Source: an uncultured Hungatella sp. (lineage in GTDB: Bacteria > Bacillota > Clostridia > Lachnospirales > Lachnospiraceae). Taken from it: DNA of 27,495 nucleotides. The DNA lies in assembly GCA_910586845.1 (NCBI GenBank), contig CAJUJV010000008.1, positions 1-27,495 on the forward strand. The letters are read 5' to 3'. The first letter of the stretch is position 1. Every line of letters begins with the position of its first letter. This document shows, in pieces, positions 1 to 5,121 of this stretch. Position numbers and translations under genes: made by a program. A model generated the notes under the pieces. It did not search any database and had not been told where the DNA came from. It saw nothing but the letters and a program-made list of their open reading frames with translations.

Positions 1-6
1 GCCGGA

Positions 7-159
7 TTATAGGCGGTTTTCTATAGTCCGACAAATTGGGAAACTTTTATTTAAAGAACATCTCCATTCCTCTCCCTTTTTTACCGGGGCTGGACAACAC
101 ATAGCTAAAAATAATATGACAAAATATGCAATTCCTATAAATAACAATATTTTTCCCAT
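7..159 (-). CDS. Small membrane protein, 50 aa, unknown function
   Basis: This short leftward ORF begins with ATG behind a good ribosome binding site (AGAGGTG) and ends at TAA near the window edge. It encodes 50 residues. Residues 4-20 (LLFIGIAYFVILFLAM) form one hydrophobic segment, followed at once by two cysteines and a short polar tail with two more cysteines (WRC, PIC). It could be a single-span membrane protein or, less likely, a lipoprotein-like peptide, since no proper lipobox is seen. It lies 26 nt after the Cys-rich 61-aa gene and is probably the last visible member of the operon that starts at 1002. I do not recognise a family. The start and frame are well supported by the ribosome binding site; the function is unknown. 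Confidence 0.6.
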   Translation of the reverse strand: MGKILLFIGIAYFVILFLAMCCPAPVKKGEEWRCSLNKSFPICRTIENRL

Positions 160-185
160 ACCACACCTCTTATTCTACGTTTGCA

Positions 186-371
186 CTAATCCTTATAACT
201 AAGACAGCCCTGTCGCTCGGAAGGATAGTAATAACTCCCATAATGGTTACAATACTGCCTACCATTACTATCTCTTTTATAAGGTTCCCAATAAATACAC
301 CCGTCTCCACAGTTGTGTCCACAAAATCGTCCCTTTGGCAAAACAATCTGAAATTCTTTCTTTCCTTTCAT
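186..371 (-). CDS. Cys-rich small protein, 61 aa, possible metal-binding
   Basis: The 61-aa product carries five cysteines (C17, C21, C25, C41, C56) spaced as CxxxCxxxC, then single cysteines, set among aromatic residues (YYYP, CIYW). The pattern suggests a small zinc or Fe-S binding fold, but no named family can be assigned. The start is supported by GGAGGA seven bases upstream. It lies 16 nt after the JAB peptidase gene and is almost certainly in the same operon. A small Cys-rich partner could be a substrate, a co-factor-binding adaptor or an inhibitor of the peptidase; none of these is shown by the sequence. Confidence 0.65.
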   Translation of the reverse strand: MKGKKEFQIVLPKGRFCGHNCGDGCIYWEPYKRDSNGRQYCNHYGSYYYPSERQGCLSYKD

Positions 372-387
372 TTTTCTTCCTCCTCTT

Positions 388-813
388 TTATATAATTTTT
401 AATGGAATCTTATTAATCAAAATTGTCTCATCTGATCGATAAGCATAATAGATATGAAATGATTTATCGGGAATTATCACCGGAAAAACCATTTCCATCA
501 AAGTTTCATTGTTTTCAAAAATAGAATTTATGTATCGGATATCTTCCTTTGATAATTTTGGATTGCCATTAAGATGTGTATGGACAATTCCCAGATTCGT
601 AATTTTCTCTTTCTCCCACCTCCTAATTATAGTGTGGAAATGGTCCTTATTTGGGCAATAGATTCCTCCTTGTTCGCTCTTGATCCCCTTATCGAAAGAC
701 CACATACAAACTTTATTATCACGAATACCAATAAATCCACCTGTCTCATAGTCCAAACCTGAAGCGCTATGTACTACCTGATCAAATAATCTTTTTTCTA
801 TTTCCAGCCACAT
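388..813 (-). CDS. JAB/MPN-domain (JAMM) metallopeptidase, stand-alone
   Basis: This is a 141-aa single-domain protein with a full JAMM signature: E23 in the ETGG motif near the N terminus, then H78-x-H80 with S88 and D91 (HTH...SKED). These are the usual zinc ligands and catalytic acid of Mov34/MPN/PAD-1 peptidases. Family members cleave isopeptide or peptide bonds after ubiquitin-like or small sulfur-carrier proteins, and bacterial forms often sit in E1/E2-like operons. No E1 or E2 gene is visible here, although the operon continues toward the window edge. It lies 21 nt after the 55-aa gene. The ATG has no clear Shine-Dalgarno (AT-rich leader only), so it may be translated by coupling. Fold assignment is firm; the substrate is unknown. 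Confidence 0.85.
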   Translation of the reverse strand: MWLEIEKRLFDQVVHSASGLDYETGGFIGIRDNKVCMWSFDKGIKSEQGGIYCPNKDHFHTIIRRWEKEKITNLGIVHTHLNGNPKLSKEDIRYINSIFENNETLMEMVFPVIIPDKSFHIYYAYRSDETILINKIPLKII

Positions 814-834
814 AAATTATTTTTAAATGCTAGA

Positions 835-1002
835 TTATGCTGTTCTTTCCACTGATTTACAAGACACCGACCCTTCCAACTCTTTTTCTATTGTCTGTTT
901 TCCTGCCCTGAATCCAACAATAAAGACTTCAAGAATATCAGCCTCTTTATCTGTCATATTCTTAATCTTTTCAATAATCTGTTGCTTCTTTTCACTATAC
1001 AT
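835..1002 (-). CDS. 55-aa protein, first gene of the repressor-controlled operon
   Basis: This ORF has ATG behind a strong AAAGGAGG site, a promoter with operators directly upstream, and a TAA stop 21 nt before the JAB gene. The product is basic and probably helical (it starts MYSEKKQQIIEKI). Residues 5-35 resemble the C-terminal tail of the divergent repressor (residues 84-112): both have the order I..I..M....D......VFI......K. Small proteins of this type are common beside phage-like repressors in Firmicutes. A plausible inference is that it binds the repressor or copies its oligomerisation segment. No known domain is assigned. The gene is very likely real because of its ribosome binding site, promoter position and operon spacing. 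Confidence 0.7.
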   Translation of the reverse strand: MYSEKKQQIIEKIKNMTDKEADILEVFIVGFRAGKQTIEKELEGSVSCKSVERTA

Positions 1003-1022
1003 ACTTTCTTTTCCTCCTTTTT

Positions 1023-1037
1023 CTTATCTAAGATAAG
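1023..1037. promoter_or_regulatory. Operator O1, perfect 15-bp palindrome
   Basis: CTTATCTAAGATAAG is a perfect palindrome about a single central base. It overlaps the downstream edge of the -10 box and start point of the leftward promoter, the expected place for a repressor site. The half-site CTTATCT recurs at O2 and O3. Confidence 0.65.
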
Positions 1038-1064
1038 TTTATCATTTCTTAGATAAGTAGTCAA
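1036..1064 (-). promoter_or_regulatory. Leftward promoter of the JAB operon
   Basis: On the minus strand TTGACT (1059-1064) and TAAACT (1036-1041) are separated by exactly 17 bp, with TGN just before the -10. O2 lies inside the spacer and O1 overlaps the -10, so binding of the repressor should block it. Confidence 0.7.
1043..1057. promoter_or_regulatory. Operator O2, imperfect copy of O1
   Basis: CATTTCTTAGATAAG matches O1 fully in the right half (AGATAAG) and at five of seven positions in the left half. It lies in the 17-bp spacer of the leftward promoter. Its centre is exactly 20 bp from that of O1, about two helical turns, which would allow cooperative binding on one face. Confidence 0.55.
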
Positions 1065-1075
1065 TGCTTTTTTTC

Positions 1076-1104
1076 TTGACTGAGAAAAGTTTCTCTGCTA
1101 TACT
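1076..1104 (+). promoter_or_regulatory. Promoter of the XRE repressor gene
   Basis: TTGACT (1076-1081) and TATACT (1099-1104) are separated by 17 bp. A third copy of the operator half-site, CTTATCT at 1103-1109, overlaps the end of the -10 box, which suggests autoregulation. Confidence 0.7.
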
Positions 1105-1122
1105 TATCTGGAGGTGACAAAC

Positions 1123-1488
1123 ATGGAATTAAAAGATCGACTCCAACTTATTCTAGATGAACAGCATATTAAGCAAAAGGACCTGGCAAAGACAATCAAA
1201 GTGACTGAGAGTTACGTTTCTAATATGTTAAATGGAAAACGAAGTAATTTATCAGAAGCTCTAGCTCTATTGATAGAGCAAGTATATGGCTATTCCTCCC
1301 AATGGATCTTAACCGGGCAGGGTGAGCGCTATACTACCCAATCCAATATTCCTGAATTATCTCCTACGAAAAAGCGTTTGATTTCTGAAATTGAGAAAAT
1401 GCCGGAATCAGATCTTGATGCAGTAAAAGTATTTATCGATTCTTTGGACAAATATAAAAAAGCCTTCCATGTCTCAGATAGGGATTAA
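1123..1488 (+). CDS. XRE/Cro-type HTH repressor, 121 aa
   Basis: Residues 5-60 form a typical XRE helix-turn-helix domain (QKDLAKTIKVTESYVSNML), followed by the common ILTGQGE segment of phage-type repressors. The C-terminal 40 residues are a charged helical tail. I chose ATG at 1123 over the in-frame GTG at 1114, because GGAGGTG at 1110-1116 is the ribosome binding site for 1123 and would overlap the GTG. The gene diverges from the JAB operon and shares its control region with operators O1, O2 and a half-site O3. It most likely represses the operon and itself. Its tail resembles the 55-aa protein encoded opposite. Whether it is inactivated by RecA, by proteolysis or by a partner is not visible; there is no LexA-like peptidase domain. 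Confidence 0.88.
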   Translation: MELKDRLQLILDEQHIKQKDLAKTIKVTESYVSNMLNGKRSNLSEALALLIEQVYGYSSQWILTGQGERYTTQSNIPELSPTKKRLISEIEKMPESDLDAVKVFIDSLDKYKKAFHVSDRD

Positions 1489-1775
1489 TGTTGGTTAAAG
1501 TAATTTATTTGATGATCATCTCTTACCGATTTCGTTATCTCCTTTTTACTCCTGTACCTTACAATACAAACTTTGGGAATCGCTATAAAGTTCGTCAGTG
1601 GCTACGCTTGAATGGGCTTTCACCACAGGCCACGGGCGTACCTGTCATGCAATGAAAAGGACTGTCTGTTTTCGACACACAGTCATGAAAGAATCTCTCC
1701 ACAATAAAAGAAAAAGTTCCTTATCGAGATTTAGGATCAGATTATTATTCTATTATCAATCAGGAGAAATTAAGA
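1489..1775. other. Intergenic stretch with a structured, non-coding-looking element
   Basis: No convincing gene is seen between the repressor and the terminator at 1776. Within it, about 1590-1690 is locally GC-richer and holds two hairpins: ACAGG (1625-1629) with CCTGT (1641-1645), and a 25-nt stem-loop at 1660-1684 whose arms GACTGT and ACAGTC continue as TGT/ACA after one mismatch, around a five-base loop. A 94-codon + strand reading frame covers it, but it starts at GTG without a ribosome binding site and has no recognisable domain. The element may be a dispersed repeat or the edge of an integrated element. Confidence 0.35.
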
Positions 1776-1811
1776 GAAAAAAGAATAGCCCGCCAAAAGG
1801 CGAGCTTATTC
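1776..1811 (-). terminator. Rho-independent terminator of the nuclease/TIR operon
   Basis: Read leftward, a GC-rich stem (GCTCGCC / GGCGGGC, extended by GAATA / TATTC with one bulge) with a TTTT loop is followed by TTTTTT. It lies about 95 nt after the nuclease stop. Confidence 0.8.
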
Positions 1812-1904
1812 AGAATACTTTGTTATATGTTAATGCTAAATTATATTTTCAGGATAGCTTTTTCCAATCTCAAAACTCATAATTCAAAAGCAATCTTTTA
1901 CAGC

Positions 1905-3110
1905 CTACAGAGACGCCATCAGCTCCTTTAAGCTTCTCCCGTCCTCCAGCTTCCAGTAAGCCGGGCCGTTGAGAGACTTTATCGTCTCCTCACTGCCATT
2001 CAGCCTCCGGTTCCGGTTAATCAGGTCAATTCCCGCCTGTGAGGATGTTTTGTAATAACCTATCTTTGCGCCCTCCTGATCGATGAAGGGCTCTCCTTTT
2101 TCATCCAGCACTTTCAGATAGCAGACATCCCCGATAAGCTCTGCGACTGCGTAATACAGAACACCGGCATATTCCATCGTAAACCGGGTTCCGGCCTGAA
2201 TTTTGCCGCTCTTGTACAGATCGTCAAAGGTTACCGTACTCCTCTCCTGCAGGGACTTGGGCGTTCTTCCATAATTGTCCACGGACAGAAAGATTTCGTC
2301 CAATACGGACGGATACCGGTGATAGAATACACAGGAAATGTTGCTGTCATCTGCTGTGTTTACAGTCTGCTCCACTGTCTGGAAAATCTCGTCAAATGTC
2401 CCTTTATAATCGCTGTACAGTTTCTCGCACGTTTCCATGTTTACCAGGGCCATGGGCGAACGGTTTACGGTTTCCCTCAGATTATTGGCATACTGCTCCA
2501 GCACATATCTGCTGTCTGCGCCAAGCCGGGGATGTTCGATGCACTTGGCTATGATGCAGTCATACATTTCCTGGTAGGTAATCTGCATATATTTCCTGTG
2601 AAACGCATTCTGCCTGGGGCTGGGAGTGATGAAAAAATAAAAGCTTCTCTGTCCTTCTTTCTTGTGCTCTTCGATGTAGTCATAGTAGTCCTGTGTCTGA
2701 CCCACGTCGGAGCCGTTGAAATTTTCTCCGGCTTTTACCTTATTTTCTATGACGATGATCACCTCGTCGCTCTCTCCGTAGACATCTACAGACCTCTTTT
2801 TCGCGCCGTCAAGCATAAATGTCTTTTCCGTCTGAAAATGTACCCGGTTCAGATCAAGTCTGTACAGATCCTTCAGCGTAAAATCCGTATCTTCCGCCTT
2901 GCTCAGATAAATATTCAGAAGCCTGGCAAGGGCATAATGTCCCAGACACATGCTGGAATGGGGATCCAGAAGCCAGCTGATAAAAGAACTGTGCCAGTGC
3001 TCCGTATGAGTCTGTCCTACAATCGTAAAAATATTCGTCTTTTCCTGAAGATACTTCAGCTTTTGAAAACGGCTGTCCGTGACAATCTGCTCGATCTGAC
3101 TGTTTGTCAT
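1905..3110 (-). CDS. PD-(D/E)XK nuclease (PDDEXK_4 type) with C-terminal RAMA-like domain
   Basis: The 401-aa protein has an N-terminal nuclease region with TEHWHSSFISWLLDP (residues 36-50), typical of the PDDEXK_4 group, then D109 and E122-N-K124 (VDVYGE...IENK) as the metal-binding core, and GQTQDYYDY (137-145) as the downstream Q-motif. Residues 286-398 resemble the RAMA domain found with restriction and modification proteins: VTFDDLYKSGKIQAG, then YYKTSSQAG, and a final NGPAYWKLEDGRSLKEL. RAMA domains are thought to sense DNA or modified bases. The start codon overlaps the stop of the TIR gene by 4 nt (ATGA), so the two are made together. A terminator follows. Likely role: the DNA-cutting arm of a TIR-linked defence pair; the role is inferred, the domains are seen. 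Confidence 0.82.
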   Translation of the reverse strand: MTNSQIEQIVTDSRFQKLKYLQEKTNIFTIVGQTHTEHWHSSFISWLLDPHSSMCLGHYALARLLNIYLSKAEDTDFTLKDLYRLDLNRVHFQTEKTFMLDGAKKRSVDVYGESDEVIIVIENKVKAGENFNGSDVGQTQDYYDYIEEHKKEGQRSFYFFITPSPRQNAFHRKYMQITYQEMYDCIIAKCIEHPRLGADSRYVLEQYANNLRETVNRSPMALVNMETCEKLYSDYKGTFDEIFQTVEQTVNTADDSNISCVFYHRYPSVLDEIFLSVDNYGRTPKSLQERSTVTFDDLYKSGKIQAGTRFTMEYAGVLYYAVAELIGDVCYLKVLDEKGEPFIDQEGAKIGYYKTSSQAGIDLINRNRRLNGSEETIKSLNGPAYWKLEDGRSLKELMASL

Positions 3111-4915
3111 ACAATTCCTCCCAGTCCGAATTTATGTTCGTCGTCAATGGCATTGGTCTTCGTGCCCGAGGCCCCGCTTTCCCCTGCGCCGTGGAGCTGC
3201 CCGAAATTCTTCTTCAAATTTATCTCTGTCAGTGCCAGATTTCCGTTTACAGAGTTCCCGCTTACCATTTTGGCCGCCCCTGACGGGCTGCTGCCTGCAG
3301 GCATATCCTCCAGCACTTCCATGTATCCCGAAGCTCTCTGGCTGGGCTTCAGCTTTCCGCTCTTCAAATAATTCGTATACACCTCCATCAGGCCCGCCGA
3401 CTTTGAGCGCTGGGAGGTCGGTTCTGCTTTGATCAGGCTTCCGGACAGGATGGTAAATGTCTCCTTCCGGGCATCATAGGTTATCCGGGCTTTCTGGTAG
3501 CAGTAGGTTTCCACAGAACCGCCGTCTGTGGATCCTGTCTCTTTGCCCTGGTTCCCGGTCTTATCATCTCCTCCCTCTTCTACGGCAGGCGGCAGAATAT
3601 CTCCTGCCCCATCCTTTACATATTCAAAGAAAAAGGCGTCCAGAGGCAGTCCCAGTTCCATCATCCGTCTCCTCAGTACCTGATCGACCCAGCCATACTG
3701 TCCGTAATGACGGTTCATGCTGTAGCCGCTCAGTCCGGGAAGTTCGATCTGCCGGTATGTTACCGGATTATTTCCGGCTTTTCTGGCTTCATGATCTTCC
3801 TTTGTAATAAAAGGAGGATTTTTAACTTCGGAATTTTTTCCATTTACAAAATGAATGTATTCCTCGCCTTTTTCCTTTAAAATCTTCATCACAAAATCCC
3901 ATGTCAGATCAAAGCTGGAATCATAAAACTCCGTCGTGTAGTCTGCATATCTGTCTTTTCCGACTAACCGGAATTTTGTGAAGGTGCCTTTTTTAAAATT
4001 ATTGTTATTGTATTTCTTTAAAAAGTCTTTGAAAGTGATCGTATCGGTCAGAGGTTCCGGATCAGGGGAAGGTGGTGTCCCCGGACCATCAGGACCTATC
4101 GGTCCTGAGCCCCCGCCCTCAGTCTTGTCGTCGGGCTTTATGGGAGGCCCGAAAACGCCTGTCAGATGTTTCAGTTTATCGTGTATCACTTCCACAAAAT
4201 CCTTGTTCCTGCCGTCATTATTATTGTTGTCAGGACAGACCTTCTTCATGATTGCCCGGCACTGTGTTTCATTCAGATACATATCGCCGTGAGCCGAGTC
4301 ATCCGCCGTTTTTTCTTCATAGAGTTCTGAGTCACCCTCCCTGTCATATATATATTTTAACTCACGTAATCGTCTGTCATCTGTAATTTCTTTAAAAATC
4401 TTGTTGAACAGCTTCAGTTCCGTCCCTGCCTGTTTATTTATTTTCGCATCCGAAAAACGTTCTGTGCCAAGTCCGGTATTCTTTTCGCTTTTTATATCAA
4501 CAATATCCTCCAGGTTGATGGGCACAAAAGGCAGGGAATCAAACTTCATATCGCCGCCGGCTTTTCTTGTCATCCTTGCCATCATTTCAAGCAGAGTGGC
4601 GTAGCTTGAATAATACTTATTGCTGATAAACGCCACCATAGCCTTACATTTTACATTGCACATATTGCCGTAAAACTGCTTGATCCAGGACTCTGATTCA
4701 TCATCAAAGGCCGTATCAAAATACACTCTTAAATTATATTTTCGGCATACTTCGTATACAATACCTTCCAGCACCTGTTCATAATCATCAGACTTATAGC
4801 TGATAAAGACATAAGGGTCGTTCCCATCCTTTGTCCGCAGGCAATGATCCTTTATCCACCTGATCTTCCCGCTTTCAGCAGACTTCTTTCTCGCCTCCTG
4901 TTGTGCTTCCGTCAT
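3107..4915 (-). CDS. TIR-domain protein with proline/glycine linker and C-terminal DUF4357-like domain
   Basis: This 602-aa protein starts with a TIR domain at about residues 34-140: YVFISYKSDD, a region ending in MVAFISNKYYSSYATLLEMM, with E110 at the place of the catalytic glutamate of TIR NADases. A charged region follows, then an Asn run and a Pro/Gly linker (about 256-290). Residues 293-432 are an unrecognised domain rich in aromatic residues, then a second Gly-rich linker. Residues 475-560 match DUF4357 in pattern: TFTILSGS, then SSPSGAAKMVSG and SVNGN. I chose ATG at 4915 (AGGAGG nine bases upstream); an in-frame TTG at 4933 lies inside that ribosome binding site. It is the first gene of a two-gene operon with the nuclease. 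Likely an NAD-consuming or signalling defence protein; this is inference from TIR family knowledge. Confidence 0.82.
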   Translation of the reverse strand: MTEAQQEARKKSAESGKIRWIKDHCLRTKDGNDPYVFISYKSDDYEQVLEGIVYEVCRKYNLRVYFDTAFDDESESWIKQFYGNMCNVKCKAMVAFISNKYYSSYATLLEMMARMTRKAGGDMKFDSLPFVPINLEDIVDIKSEKNTGLGTERFSDAKINKQAGTELKLFNKIFKEITDDRRLRELKYIYDREGDSELYEEKTADDSAHGDMYLNETQCRAIMKKVCPDNNNNDGRNKDFVEVIHDKLKHLTGVFGPPIKPDDKTEGGGSGPIGPDGPGTPPSPDPEPLTDTITFKDFLKKYNNNNFKKGTFTKFRLVGKDRYADYTTEFYDSSFDLTWDFVMKILKEKGEEYIHFVNGKNSEVKNPPFITKEDHEARKAGNNPVTYRQIELPGLSGYSMNRHYGQYGWVDQVLRRRMMELGLPLDAFFFEYVKDGAGDILPPAVEEGGDDKTGNQGKETGSTDGGSVETYCYQKARITYDARKETFTILSGSLIKAEPTSQRSKSAGLMEVYTNYLKSGKLKPSQRASGYMEVLEDMPAGSSPSGAAKMVSGNSVNGNLALTEINLKKNFGQLHGAGESGASGTKTNAIDDEHKFGLGGIV

Positions 4916-4960
4916 ATGCTCTGTCCTCCTCAAAGTATTTTTGAATTATCTCTGCCTGTA

Positions 4961-5016
4961 AATCCGCAGCCTGTCCTTTTGCCCATGTGTCGAAACCTGT
5001 CTGCGGCTGTCGGATT
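4961..5016 (-). other. Stem-loop in the leader of the TIR gene
   Basis: AATCCGCAGCC (4961-4971) pairs with GGCTGTCGGATT (5005-5016) with a single bulged base, enclosing a loop of about 33 nt. It falls in the roughly 100-nt untranslated leader between the promoter and the TIR start codon. No U-run follows it, so it is not a terminator. It could affect translation or mRNA stability. Confidence 0.4.
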
Positions 5017-5026
5017 TTCTCTTTTT

Positions 5027-5055
5027 ATCATACATGGAACCTTCAAAAATTTCAA
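5027..5055 (-). promoter_or_regulatory. Putative promoter of the TIR-nuclease operon
   Basis: On the minus strand TTGAAA (5050-5055) and TATGAT (5027-5032) are separated by 17 bp. This gives the TIR-nuclease pair its own promoter, separate from the DUF2779 gene upstream. Confidence 0.55.
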
Positions 5056-5121
5056 CCCTGCGGCATAATCTGTTTCTGCATCCATATTATCATATGAGGG
5101 TCCGCAATGTTGCCCTGTTTT

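Noticed and set aside
388..813. Complete bacterial ubiquitin-like (E1/E2/JAB) conjugation operon
   Set aside because: Only the JAB peptidase is visible; neither an E1 (ThiF-like) nor an E2-like protein nor a ubiquitin-like protein lies within the window.
1598..1882. 94-codon + strand reading frame in the gap after the repressor
   Set aside because: It starts at GTG without a ribosome binding site, crosses the hairpins and the leftward terminator, and has no recognisable protein pattern.
2319..3371. 350-codon + strand frame opposite the nuclease gene
   Set aside because: It is antisense to a well-supported nuclease and to the end of the TIR gene, has no ribosome binding site and no domain pattern.
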